Shown: piece after piece, positions 39,953 to 47,878 of the stretch
How positions within the stretch are numbered: position 1 is the first letter of the stretch
Layout: each line of letters starts with the position of its first letter
NCBI GenBank assembly: GCA_023228225.1
Contig: JALOBO010000005.1
Span: 1 to 64,000, forward strand
Length of the DNA: 64,000 nt
Source of the DNA: Clostridia bacterium
Lineage (GTDB): Bacteria; Bacillota; Clostridia; Christensenellales; UBA1242
Direction of reading: 5' to 3'
Program-made: the position numbers and the translations under genes
Notes under the pieces: generated by a model
Told to the model about the DNA's origin: nothing
Seen by the model: the letters and a program-made list of their open reading frames with translations, nothing else
The model's database searches: none

Positions 39953-39980
39953 AAAACAGCAATTTTTTGCTGTTTTCCTA
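39953..39980. terminator. Bidirectional intrinsic terminator between tmcAL and the patatin gene
   Basis: A 10-bp perfect stem, AAAACAGCAA with TTGCTGTTTT and a TTTT loop, with T-rich flanks on both strands. Confidence 0.85.
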
Positions 39981-40008
39981 TTTTTTAATTAAAAATTTGA
40001 ATTTTTAA

Positions 40009-40854
40009 TTAAATTTTGCTTTTTTGCATTTCCAATGTTTTTTGTATTTTCTTATCAAGTTTTTCTTGTTTTGTTTTTTTAAATGCAACTATTTCGTTTA
40101 TGATTTTTTCTGTGGCTTGCTTGCCTGAATTAATTGCATAATCAATTTTTTTAAAATCCATTAATCTCATTTCTGTTAACTCAGGTTCTATCAAAAAGTT
40201 ATAATTTTTGCCTTTTAAATCAAACAGCACTTGTTGCTGAACAACAGCAACATTTTCTATAACATCAATCATATTTTCTACTTGGTTTACTGTTTTATAA
40301 TTACTAGTAACATTTACGGCAATTATCAAATCAGCACCCAATTTTTTTGCTATATCAGCAGGAACTTGATTTAAAATGCCACCATCAACTAGCATTTTTT
40401 TACCTATTTTAACTGGTTCAAAAACCACAGGTATTGAAATACTTGCCCTTATCGCCTTAACAAAACTTCCGCGTTTGATATGTACTTCTTCTTTTGAGAT
40501 TATGTCTGTGGCAACAGCAATAAACTGTATACTTTGGTCCTCTATTTTTTTATCTCCAAAAGCCTTTTCAAGCATATCGGTAATATTTTTGCCACTTGAT
40601 AACCCGCATTTTTTGAATTTAATAATATTAAAATCTAAAAATTGCGATATTTTAAATTGTCTAGCATATTCAAGCATTTCGCTTACATTAATACCAGCCG
40701 CATATGCTCCACCAATCATAGCGCCCATTGATGTACCTACTACAATATCAGGTTTTATATCGTGCTTTTCAAGTACTTCTATTACACCAAGATGCGCATA
40801 ACCAAGGGCAGCCCCTCCACCTAAAACTAGTGCAATTTTTAGTTTATCTTTCAT
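40009..40854 (-). CDS. Patatin-like phospholipase (RssA/YlbK family)
   Basis: Serine hydrolase of 281 residues with a Ser-Asp dyad. The oxyanion loop is LGGGAALGYAHLG (11-23), the nucleophile S42 is in GTSMG, and the partner D157 is in VDGG. No signal peptide, so cytoplasmic. The lysine-rich C-terminal 25 residues look like a helical tail. In Bacillus the homologue ylbK lies beside ylbJ, as here, although the two are divergent in this window. Substrate unknown. GGAG precedes the ATG. Confidence 0.93.
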   Translation of the reverse strand: MKDKLKIALVLGGGAALGYAHLGVIEVLEKHDIKPDIVVGTSMGAMIGGAYAAGINVSEMLEYARQFKISQFLDFNIIKFKKCGLSSGKNITDMLEKAFGDKKIEDQSIQFIAVATDIISKEEVHIKRGSFVKAIRASISIPVVFEPVKIGKKMLVDGGILNQVPADIAKKLGADLIIAVNVTSNYKTVNQVENMIDVIENVAVVQQQVLFDLKGKNYNFLIEPELTEMRLMDFKKIDYAINSGKQATEKIINEIVAFKKTKQEKLDKKIQKTLEMQKSKI

Positions 40855-40956
40855 ACAACTCTCCTATTTTACATATCAATTATTATACGAACTGAATTTA
40901 ATATAATGTTCATTTACATAATATATCATTTGTACTAATAAAACGCAAGGTGCTTA

Positions 40957-41946
40957 ATGAAAAAAATAAATATATTCTTATCAATTCTTATCATATTTAT
41001 TATAGCATTGTTTATATTCAATCCACAAGTTTATTCGTTATCTGTTTTAAAAGGTATATTATTATGGGCAACTGCATTATTGCCAACACTTTTTCCTTTC
41101 TTTTTTCTTACAAAAATATTAACTGAACTGGGCGCCGTAAATATTCTTGCTAATTACTTATCAAGAATAACTAAAAAATTATTTAATGTCGGTGGCATCG
41201 CGGGTTATGTATATATTATGAGTATTATTTCTGGATATCCCGTAGGTGCAAAGTTAACAGCCGAACTTTATGAACACAATTTAATTTCCAAGGAAGAAGC
41301 TGCACGAATAGTCACATTTACATCTACTTCTGGTCCCTTATTTATTATAGGTACTGTCGGAATTGGTATGTTTTTAAGCCGAACAGCCGGAATAATAATA
41401 TTATGTTCGCATTTTTTGGGCGCAATAATTAACGGACTTATTTATCGAAATTATAAGTACAAAAAAGCATTAGCAGATAGTAAATTTGAGCCTGTACAAA
41501 AAAATTTAAATACTATACTTTCCGAATCAATTTACAATTCTATAATATCAATTTTAATCGTAGGCGGATATGTTGCAATCTTCTATATGCTAATTGACAT
41601 GCTAAATAATTCAAACTTATTATTGCCATTTAAAAATATCTCTGCATATTTATTAAATATATTTAAAAAAAGTCCCGCATTTAGCGAAGGACTTGTAAAT
41701 GGTATAATTGAAATAACCAGAGGTTGTTACGACTTATCAAGTTTAAAGGCGGTATCTTTAAGCCTATGCACAATAACTGCAACGTTTATAATATCTTGGG
41801 GCGGTCTTTCAATACACATGCAAGCACTCACATTTTTATGTAAATGTAAAATTAATATTGGATTTTATTTTTTACAAAAATTAACTCACGCAATTTGCTC
41901 AACAATAATATGTATTTTAATATTAATATTTTTTAAACCGCTTTAA
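40957..41946 (+). CDS. ylbJ: Sporulation integral membrane protein YlbJ-like
   Basis: A 329-residue polytopic membrane protein with about eight membrane segments and the family stretch YVYIMSIISGYPVGAKL near residue 85, followed by FTSTSGPLFIIGTVGIGMF. YlbJ proteins are needed for spore cortex formation in Bacillus and resemble nucleoside-transporter-like gate proteins. AAGGTG lies a few bases before the ATG. It is divergent from the patatin gene. The assignment is good by motif and context; the transported substrate, if any, is unknown. Confidence 0.88.
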   Translation: MKKINIFLSILIIFIIALFIFNPQVYSLSVLKGILLWATALLPTLFPFFFLTKILTELGAVNILANYLSRITKKLFNVGGIAGYVYIMSIISGYPVGAKLTAELYEHNLISKEEAARIVTFTSTSGPLFIIGTVGIGMFLSRTAGIIILCSHFLGAIINGLIYRNYKYKKALADSKFEPVQKNLNTILSESIYNSIISILIVGGYVAIFYMLIDMLNNSNLLLPFKNISAYLLNIFKKSPAFSEGLVNGIIEITRGCYDLSSLKAVSLSLCTITATFIISWGGLSIHMQALTFLCKCKINIGFYFLQKLTHAICSTIICILILIFFKPL

Positions 41947-42062
41947 ACAATCCATATGCTTGATTAAGTTAAAATAAAATTTTACTATTAAATATTTAAG
42001 ACATCAATAACCTGCAAAGTCTATATTACAATTATTAAAACTATTTATATGACAGGACACAC

Positions 42063-42216
42063 AAAGTAGTATAAAATTAAAGATTTTTAAATAATTTAGC
42101 CCGTTACGAGTTCCGCTGTGTACAACTACACAAGAGGTTTCGTAACGGGTTAAAGTGTTAAAAAGATTAATTTTATACTATTACAAGTTCCGACTGCGGG
42201 TTTAGGGCAGGCGGAA
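42063..42216 (+). repeat. Modular hairpin repeat block 3
   Basis: Starts with the AAGTAGTATAAAATTAAAG motif (42064-42082) followed by ATTTTT. A 15-bp hairpin follows, 42095-42109 with 42140-42154, with one G-T pair and an inner TGTGT/ACACA stem. A short hairpin at 42187-42216 (TTCCG...CGGAA with CTGC/GCAG inside) ends in GCGGAATAA, as in the shared segment of the other blocks. The hairpin sequence itself differs from those in blocks 1, 4 and 5, although the layout is the same. Confidence 0.6.
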
Positions 42217-42220
42217 TAAA

Positions 42221-43015
42221 CTATTGTTTTTTATTTAAAATGTCGCCAAATAATATTGTTTTAATAACTGGTGAAGTATCTGTAAATTCATCAAAAAATT
42301 GATTATTATCGTCCATAATTGTAATATCTAGTTCAGTATCCTCTTGCCCATTATAATCTTCAAGCCCTGTTGCTTCATCAGTTTCTAAATATGTTGTAGA
42401 ATAAGCATCATCAACATTTTTATCATCAAATTTTTGTAATGTTTCGTTAATGTCTTTTTCAACTTCTTCAATAACTTTTTTTGATGAAACTGCTTGGTTC
42501 AAAGACTTATTTGCACTTTCTTCTACTTCTTCGATTACCTCTTCTGATGAAACTGCATTTCCATCATAATTTTTTATAATTTCATCTGCAACAATAGGCT
42601 GTAATTCATAAATCGGCGTATCCAAGGGCTGTTCGCCATAAGTTGCAGATTTATCATCGGCAAGTTTAATAGAAGTCGGTTGTTCCAACCTTTTATCTTC
42701 TGCTTTCTGTTCAATTATTTCAGCGGGTAGTATTTCCGTTTTTAATTGTTCCGGCTTATTGGTAACATTAATTTCAAGAACACCCGTTTGAGCCTTAGTT
42801 GGCGGTCTCATTTCAACTATAATGTCCGAACTTTTCAATGCTTTTACTTTTTCTTTTGACTTTTTAGTTAAAATGTTTGTTTCCGCTTTTGTAGGAATTA
42901 TTTTACTTTTTTTAGCCTGTGCACTATGTTTGCGTTTAAACACTAATATAGAAATAAGGGCATAAACAAGATATAATCCTAACGCAACCAGCAATACCTG
43001 AATAATAGGATCCAC
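42221..43015 (-). CDS. Unknown acidic single-pass membrane protein in the floA operon
   Basis: I do not recognise this 264-residue protein. It has one N-terminal membrane segment (about 5-27), a basic juxtamembrane stretch, and a long acidic, probably disordered cytoplasmic part. A duplicated unit of about 20 residues reads AVSSEEVIEEVEE and again AVSSKKVIEEVEK. The start is GTG after AAGGAGGG. It lies 34 bases after floA, so it is translated from the nfeD-floA transcript. A membrane-microdomain partner or scaffold is a reasonable inference but nothing more. Confidence 0.75.
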   Translation of the reverse strand: MDPIIQVLLVALGLYLVYALISILVFKRKHSAQAKKSKIIPTKAETNILTKKSKEKVKALKSSDIIVEMRPPTKAQTGVLEINVTNKPEQLKTEILPAEIIEQKAEDKRLEQPTSIKLADDKSATYGEQPLDTPIYELQPIVADEIIKNYDGNAVSSEEVIEEVEESANKSLNQAVSSKKVIEEVEKDINETLQKFDDKNVDDAYSTTYLETDEATGLEDYNGQEDTELDITIMDDNNQFFDEFTDTSPVIKTILFGDILNKKQ

Positions 43016-43049
43016 TATTTACACCCTCCTTTTTTATTTAATATTAATG

Positions 43050-44066
43050 TTATTTAATAGGTTTTTTAGCAGTTCCTTCTGCACCTGATAAAGCCCTGCG
43101 CATATCAGTATCTGCTACCATATTTTGCATACGATAATAATCCATAATACCAAGTTTTCCATCGCGGAATGCACCAGCAATCGCTTTTGGAACTTCTGCT
43201 TCGGCTTGTAAAACAGTAGCGCGCATTTCCTGAGTTTTAGCACGCATTTCTTGTTCCACTGCAATGGCCATAGCTTTTCTTTCTTCGGCTTTTGCTTGGG
43301 CGATTTTTTTATCTGCTTCGGCTTGACCGATATTTAATTCTGCACCAATATTGCGACCAACATCAATATCTGCAATATCAATAGATAATATTTCAAATGC
43401 TGTTCCAGCATCTAAACTTTTTGCAAGTACTGTTTTAGAAATCAAATCTGGATTTTGGAGAATATTTTTATGATTTTCCGCGGAACCAACTGTTGTAACA
43501 ATGCCTTCTCCTACGCGGGCAAGAATTGTTTCTTCACCGGCACCACCTATTAATCTACCAATGTTTGATCTAAGAGTAACACGAGCCTTAACATTAAGTT
43601 CTATGCCATCTTTTGCAACAGCAGAGATAAATCCTGGGGTTTCAATAACGCGTGGCTTAACACTACCTTGGACAGCGGCCAATACATCACGCCCTGCTAA
43701 GTCAATAGCCTTTGCTGCATCATATGTAAGAGCAATTCTGGCACTGTGAGCAGCAATAAGCGCGTAAGCAACTTTTGTTACATTTCCGCCAGCCATATAA
43801 TGAGTTTCTAGGTCGTTAATACTGATATCAAGACCGGCTTTTTTAGATGTTATATAAGCATCAATGATTGTTGAAATTGTAATTTTTCTTAATTTCATTC
43901 CTATGAGTCTTGACATAGAAACATGCGCTCCCGATACAAGAGCCCTAAACCAAATGTTAATTGGAACAAGTCCTAAAATAACGGCCACAACAACAACAAA
44001 TACACCTAATAATATAAGTAGTAAAGTATTGTCTTGTAATATTGAAGAAAGTAAAGTGCTATACAT
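43050..44066 (-). CDS. floA: Flotillin-like protein FloA
   Basis: Membrane-microdomain scaffold of Gram-positive bacteria. The 338 residues have an N-terminal hydrophobic hairpin or anchor (about 12-35), the SPFH-like domain ([15 protein letters not shown] region, [20 protein letters not shown]), and the long alanine- and glutamate-rich helix [19 protein letters not shown]. Pairing with nfeD just upstream matches the Bacillus yqeZ-yqfA arrangement. GGAGG precedes the ATG. Confidence 0.96.
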   Translation of the reverse strand: MYSTLLSSILQDNTLLLILLGVFVVVVAVILGLVPINIWFRALVSGAHVSMSRLIGMKLRKITISTIIDAYITSKKAGLDISINDLETHYMAGGNVTKVAYALIAAHSARIALTYDAAKAIDLAGRDVLAAVQGSVKPRVIETPGFISAVAKDGIELNVKARVTLRSNIGRLIGGAGEETILARVGEGIVTTVGSAENHKNILQNPDLISKTVLAKSLDAGTAFEILSIDIADIDVGRNIGAELNIGQAEADKKIAQAKAEERKAMAIAVEQEMRAKTQEMRATVLQAEAEVPKAIAGAFRDGKLGIMDYYRMQNMVADTDMRRALSGAEGTAKKPIK

Positions 44067-44140
44067 AATTTTTCCTCCATTTTTTATATAAATAATTAAT
44101 TTAACATTAACTTATTATCAAACTTTTAGTGACATATTTA

Positions 44141-44659
44141 TTATACTCGTTTAACTGTAATCTTATTGCCTTCAATTGCAATAATTCTTACGACTGTACC
44201 AACAGGTATAAATTCATTCTCGCTAATAACATCATAAAGTTCTTCCTCTACTTCAATTCTGCCTACCGGTCTGCATTCTGCTTTAACGATCCCTTCCTTA
44301 CCAAGTAATCTTGCATTTGCTTTATCTTCTTTGGCTAAAAATTCTTTGGAAAGTGCTGAACCATTTTGAATAATAGGCGAACGACTTAACCAACCGTACT
44401 TTGCCGACCTTACCATAATCATAAAAGCAACAATTACCACAAATGATATAATAAAGATCATAATAAAAAGTTGAGCAAGAGTGCCCCCAAAAATCATACG
44501 GAATATTATCCCAAACGCAACTAAAATTGCACCGAGTATTCCGAAAATACCAAATCCGGGAACAAAGATTTCTACAATAGATAAAATAATACCAAGTATA
44601 AGGCACACTGCGGGTATAACATGCATTTCAGTAAATAGTGTGACTAATTCATTCCACAT
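44141..44659 (-). CDS. NfeD-family membrane protein
   Basis: Partner of flotillins. The 172 residues show about three membrane segments (about 12-33, 35-55, 58-82) with the conserved VEIFVPGFGIFGILG turn, and a C-terminal OB-fold domain from about 115 (GKEGIVKAECRPVGRIEVEEE...VGTVVRIIAIEG). It lacks the N-terminal ClpP-like protease domain, so it is the short form. First gene of the nfeD-floA-unknown operon with AGGAG before the ATG. Confidence 0.92.
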   Translation of the reverse strand: MWNELVTLFTEMHVIPAVCLILGIILSIVEIFVPGFGIFGILGAILVAFGIIFRMIFGGTLAQLFIMIFIISFVVIVAFMIMVRSAKYGWLSRSPIIQNGSALSKEFLAKEDKANARLLGKEGIVKAECRPVGRIEVEEELYDVISENEFIPVGTVVRIIAIEGNKITVKRV

Positions 44660-44754
44660 AACATATTTCTCCTTTATGTATATTCATTATATCATATATT
44701 AGAAAAATTACAATGTGTTTTAAAAAAAAATTTAGTTGCAAAGTTAAAATGTAC

Positions 44755-45031
44755 AGCTCGTAATTCTATTTATGTAAGTGGAAGACACTAGGTAGCAGAA
44801 AGTTAGGAATTTTAAGATGATTTCAGCCCGAACAGGTTCCCGATAGCACCTGTGGTTGCATCGGGGTTCTGTTTGGGCTGAAAGGGCTTAAAATAACAAC
44901 TTTATGCGGTTATAATTTCGCCTAGCGGTAGCGACGGCGGAATAAAGTATGCGGTCAAAGAGGGAAACCAAAAACGCTTGCTAGCACGCTGGCGTGCGTA
45001 CAAGGCTAAGTTTTTGGTTTCCCTTTTGATT
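44755..45031 (+). repeat. Modular hairpin repeat block 4
   Basis: The gap 44660-45174 holds no gene. Hairpin 44821-44835 with 44869-44883 has 15 pairs including one G-T, with an inner CCCGAT/ATCGGG stem. It is followed by GGGCTTAAAATAACAAC and the shared segment CGCCTAGCGGTAGCGACGG (44918-44942 region), GCGGTCAAAGAG, then the terminal hairpin GGGAAACCAAAAAC (44962-44975) with GTTTTTGGTTTCCC (45010-45023) and CTTTTGA. Compared with block 5 the terminal stem differs at three positions, all compensated on the other side. Confidence 0.75.
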
Positions 45032-45040
45032 TAAAGAAAA

Positions 45041-45060
45041 ACAGAAGAAAATTCTTCTGT
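45041..45060 (-). terminator. Probable terminator of the ogg-NYN operon
   Basis: ACAGAAG with CTTCTGT, six-base loop, followed on the minus strand by TTTTTCTTT. A second stem (AGAAACAT with ATGTTTCT) lies at about 45082-45110. Confidence 0.65.
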
Positions 45061-45174
45061 CTTCCAAAGGTTAAATAGATTAGAAACATTAATGGGGATT
45101 TCATGTTTCTTGAAGGATTATAACATCTAATTATTAAATTTGCAATAGTTTTCCAAAAAATAATTTATTAAATT

Positions 45175-45840
45175 TTAATCTCTTAATAAATCTAAACTAT
45201 CTTCAATTCTTCTATATAATTCAAGTTCTTCTGCTGTTTCCAATATTTCTACTGTGTTTGAGTTTTTATCTAGAAAGGCTTCAATTTCTTCAAGTAGGCT
45301 TGCTCTTTCTTCTTTATTATTGCTTTTTGCGAGAGATGTGATTTCTTGTGCAAACTTTGACATTTTGTTAATCATAAACAATTTTTGTGTGGTTTGCGCT
45401 CCATCATAATCTTGTACAAAATAACTTACAAGTCTAATGTGTAAATCTGCCATTTCGTTTAGCATTCTATCACCATAAACTTCTATAACTTCTCTGCCCG
45501 TTTCTCTAATTGCATTTGATAAATATGCAAGACCGTTATAATTAGCAACAAAGCAATAAGAATCAATAAAGTCATTTGTATAAGAAATTTTAAGCGCATC
45601 TATTGCAATTCTAACATCAAATTTTCTCTTTTTACTTTCTTTAATAATTGCTTCCGTAATAAAGCCATATTTTGAAATGATTTCGCCAATATCAGCGTGA
45701 TGTTTAGGATTAAAGCCATATACTTTGCAGTACACAATAGAGCCAGTTGCGTGCAACTGTTCAAGTATTTCGGTAAAATTTTGATAACTGATATCAACAT
45801 TTTCTAAATCCACAAATAGTGCTATTTTTCTTTCTAACAT
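45175..45840 (-). CDS. NYN-domain (LabA/DUF88-like) protein with altered active site
   Basis: A 221-residue protein with the PIN-like NYN fold. FVDLENVD (D11) and FDVRIAID (D75, D81) match the first acidic sites of NYN RNases. The third site, normally SGDSDF, reads ANYNGL at 99-104, so both aspartates are missing there. This suggests weak or absent nuclease activity, or a binding role. The C-terminal 60 residues are helical and acidic. It begins two bases after the glycosylase stop, and its AAGGAG lies inside the last codons of that gene, so the two are coupled. Confidence 0.8.
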   Translation of the reverse strand: MLERKIALFVDLENVDISYQNFTEILEQLHATGSIVYCKVYGFNPKHHADIGEIISKYGFITEAIIKESKKRKFDVRIAIDALKISYTNDFIDSYCFVANYNGLAYLSNAIRETGREVIEVYGDRMLNEMADLHIRLVSYFVQDYDGAQTTQKLFMINKMSKFAQEITSLAKSNNKEERASLLEEIEAFLDKNSNTVEILETAEELELYRRIEDSLDLLRD

Positions 45841-45842
45841 TT

Positions 45843-46691
45843 TTAGTCTCCTTTTTTATCTAGTTCTCGTTTAAAATAAAATAAATATTGTTGTGCATAA
45901 CCTGATATTTCTCCAAAATTATTAATCAAATTTTTTCTTATTAAAGCGGGCGATTTTATTTTATTATTGTAATAACAAGAATAAACCTTTTTAATCCAAG
46001 TATCTACTGGAAAAACATTCATTTTATGATAACCGTAAAGCAAAATGCAATCTGCAACTTTTGGTCCAATTCCATTTAGTATTTGCAAATATTTTGTTGC
46101 TTGCTCCGCTGACATTGTGTGTACGACTTCCATATCAAAACCGTTTTTTAATAAATTTGCAGTCTTATGCAGGTAATCCGCCCTATAACCTGCTCCAATT
46201 TTTTTGTAAAAATCCACGCTCGCATTTGCCAAAGACTCTACATTTGGGAAAGCGTAATAACCACTACACTTTTTGCCCAAATTTTGGCATAAAGCCTCAA
46301 TAATTTGTTGTATACGCTTAATGTTGTTATTGGCCGAAATAATAAAGTCAAATGTCGCTTCAATATTATCTTGCTTTAAAATACGAATACCGTACGCGCA
46401 TTTTATTGCTTGATGCAAAATATTATTTCGTTCTAGTTTCTGCTTTATTATAGCATAATTTGTCTTTAAGTCAAAATAATTTACAAAAAAATGTGTGTCA
46501 GAAGTTTCAATAATATTTTGATTTTTTTCGTTATTATAAATATCAGCAAATTTATCTAGCACAAAAACTCTATAAAAGTTTTCAAATTTTTTAAATCTAA
46601 ACACTTGTCCACATTCTAAAATATGCGTAATGTTAAACTCATCACTCGGTTCGATAATAATTTTGTTATTTTTTATCTCATAATTTAACAT
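45843..46691 (-). CDS. ogg: 8-oxoguanine DNA glycosylase (OGG1-like)
   Basis: Removes 8-oxoguanine and cuts the abasic site. The 282 residues have an OGG_N-like domain (residues 1-105) and a helix-hairpin-helix glycosylase domain. LNGIGPKVADC carries the catalytic lysine K211 and FPVDTW the catalytic aspartate D230. This is the eukaryote-like OGG1 family found in Clostridia rather than MutM. The ribosome-binding site is weak (ATAGG). It lies downstream of rpmA by about 60 bases and may share its transcript. Confidence 0.93.
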   Translation of the reverse strand: MLNYEIKNNKIIIEPSDEFNITHILECGQVFRFKKFENFYRVFVLDKFADIYNNEKNQNIIETSDTHFFVNYFDLKTNYAIIKQKLERNNILHQAIKCAYGIRILKQDNIEATFDFIISANNNIKRIQQIIEALCQNLGKKCSGYYAFPNVESLANASVDFYKKIGAGYRADYLHKTANLLKNGFDMEVVHTMSAEQATKYLQILNGIGPKVADCILLYGYHKMNVFPVDTWIKKVYSCYYNNKIKSPALIRKNLINNFGEISGYAQQYLFYFKRELDKKGD

Positions 46692-46754
46692 TTTAAATAC
46701 CTATGCTAACATAAAAATTAAAAAAATCGCCTGCTGTTAAGCAAGCGAAATTAA

Positions 46755-47036
46755 TTATTCGGTTTTTGGATACACGCTTACTTTTCTTTTAGATTTCGTT
46801 TCGTGTTCAAATCTAACAACGCCAGTTTTAAGTGCAAATAATGTATCATCTTTTCCGATTCCTACATTTTCGCCTGCATTAACGCTTGTTCCTCTTTGCC
46901 TAATTAAAATGTTGCCGGCAAGAACGCTTTGACCATCTTGTCTTTTAACACCTAAACGCTTGCTTTCGCTTTCGCGTCCGTTTCTTGTGCTACCGCCACC
47001 TTTTTTATGTGCAAACAGTTGTATATTAATAAACAT
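46755..47036 (-). CDS. rpmA: 50S ribosomal protein L27 with cleavable N-terminal extension
   Basis: The 93-residue L27. It begins MFINIQLFA followed by [14 protein letters not shown]. In Firmicutes such an extension must be removed by the protease Prp so that the tail can reach the peptidyl transferase centre; the expected cut is after A9. The prp gene lies just upstream, separated by two bases. GGAGGTG before the ATG lies in the end of prp. Confidence 0.97.
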   Translation of the reverse strand: MFINIQLFAHKKGGGSTRNGRESESKRLGVKRQDGQSVLAGNILIRQRGTSVNAGENVGIGKDDTLFALKTGVVRFEHETKSKRKVSVYPKTE

Positions 47037-47038
47037 AA

Positions 47039-47371
47039 CTATAACACCTCCAATTCAATAAAATCTGAAAATCCTTCATGTAAATCATTAATACCGCAAA
47101 TCATAGTGTTCAAAATTATTTGCGCATCGTGTTTTTGGTTATCAGTGATTTTTTGTGGAAGATTAAAATTTAAATAGCCCTTTTGGTCATCGTTTGAGTA
47201 CTGTAACTTTATACCCACTACCTGCATAAGTCCAAGCATAGCGGTTTGAATTACAGAAGATACGGCAGAACAAACAATGTCCTCTTTGCCAATGTCAGCA
47301 TAATTTGCGTGACCATTAACTTCAATACCTAAAATACGATTTTCATCGGTAAATACTTTAATTTTAATCAT
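47039..47371 (-). CDS. prp: Ribosomal-processing cysteine protease Prp
   Basis: The 110-residue YsxB-family protease that trims L27. The catalytic pair is present: H21 in VNGHANYA and C34 in DIVCSAVS. It lies between rplU and rpmA, the conserved Firmicute order, with five bases to rplU. The ribosome-binding site (ATAGG) is weak, so coupling to rplU is likely. Confidence 0.95.
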   Translation of the reverse strand: MIKIKVFTDENRILGIEVNGHANYADIGKEDIVCSAVSSVIQTAMLGLMQVVGIKLQYSNDDQKGYLNFNLPQKITDNQKHDAQIILNTMICGINDLHEGFSDFIELEVL

Positions 47372-47376
47372 AAATA

Positions 47377-47682
47377 TTAGCCTATTTTTGTAATTCTAAC
47401 GCGAGTAAAAGGTTGTCTATGACCTTGTGTTTTGCGTTCGCGTTTTTTAGGTTTATACTTAAATACCAAAATTTTTGCAGTTTTGTCCTGTAAAAGAACT
47501 TCACCTTCGCAAACAATATCTTTTAAAATTGGACTGCCTGCTTTAACGGTTTCGCCATCTGCAAATAATACGACATCAAACTTAACTTTATCGCCGGCTT
47601 GTGCATCTAACTTTTCAACATCTACAAATTCGCCTTCCGACACTTTGTATTGTTTTCCGCCTGTTTGAATAATTGCGTACAT
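47377..47682 (-). CDS. rplU: 50S ribosomal protein L21
   Basis: The 101-residue L21, beginning MYAIIQTGGKQYKV and ending with QGHRQPFTRVRITKI. A longer frame opens at 47736, but the strong AGAGGAGG site directly before ATG 47682 sits inside it and the extra residues are translated leader sequence. First gene of rplU-prp-rpmA. Confidence 0.97.
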   Translation of the reverse strand: MYAIIQTGGKQYKVSEGEFVDVEKLDAQAGDKVKFDVVLFADGETVKAGSPILKDIVCEGEVLLQDKTAKILVFKYKPKKRERKTQGHRQPFTRVRITKIG

Positions 47683-47688
47683 TTTTTT

Positions 47689-47761
47689 ACCTCCTCTAAC
47701 CAGTCTCGCTGAATAATGGTGGGGCTTAACACTCACTTATATAACCGTATTCAAGCGGCTC
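47689..47761 (-). ncRNA. L21-leader-like structured 5' UTR of rplU
   Basis: From the predicted transcript start to the Shine-Dalgarno the minus strand reads GAGCCGCTTGAATACGG, then AAGTGAGTGTTAAGCCCCACC and CAGCGAGACTGGTTAGAGGAGG. This matches what I recall of the L21 leader, a conserved element before rplU operons in Firmicutes thought to mediate autoregulation. The call rests on memory of the consensus. Confidence 0.75.
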
Positions 47762-47767
47762 AAAGCA

Positions 47768-47796
47768 AATATATCATAAATAGCATACAGTGTCAA
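47768..47796 (-). promoter_or_regulatory. Promoter of the rplU operon
   Basis: On the minus strand TTGACA (47791-47796), 17-base spacer, TATATT (47768-47773), just ahead of the L21 leader. Confidence 0.85.
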
Positions 47797-47831
47797 GAAT
47801 TATTTAAAAATAAATGAAGCATCAATTAAAA

Positions 47832-47857
47832 TGCACCCGCTAATTTAGACGGGTGCA
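47832..47857 (-). terminator. Intrinsic terminator after the small unknown gene at 47879
   Basis: TGCACCCG with CGGGTGCA, an 8-bp perfect stem with a 10-base loop, followed on the minus strand by TTTTAATTG. It separates the 47879 gene from the rplU promoter. Confidence 0.8.
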
Positions 47858-47878
47858 AATAATTTACAATCAAAATAA

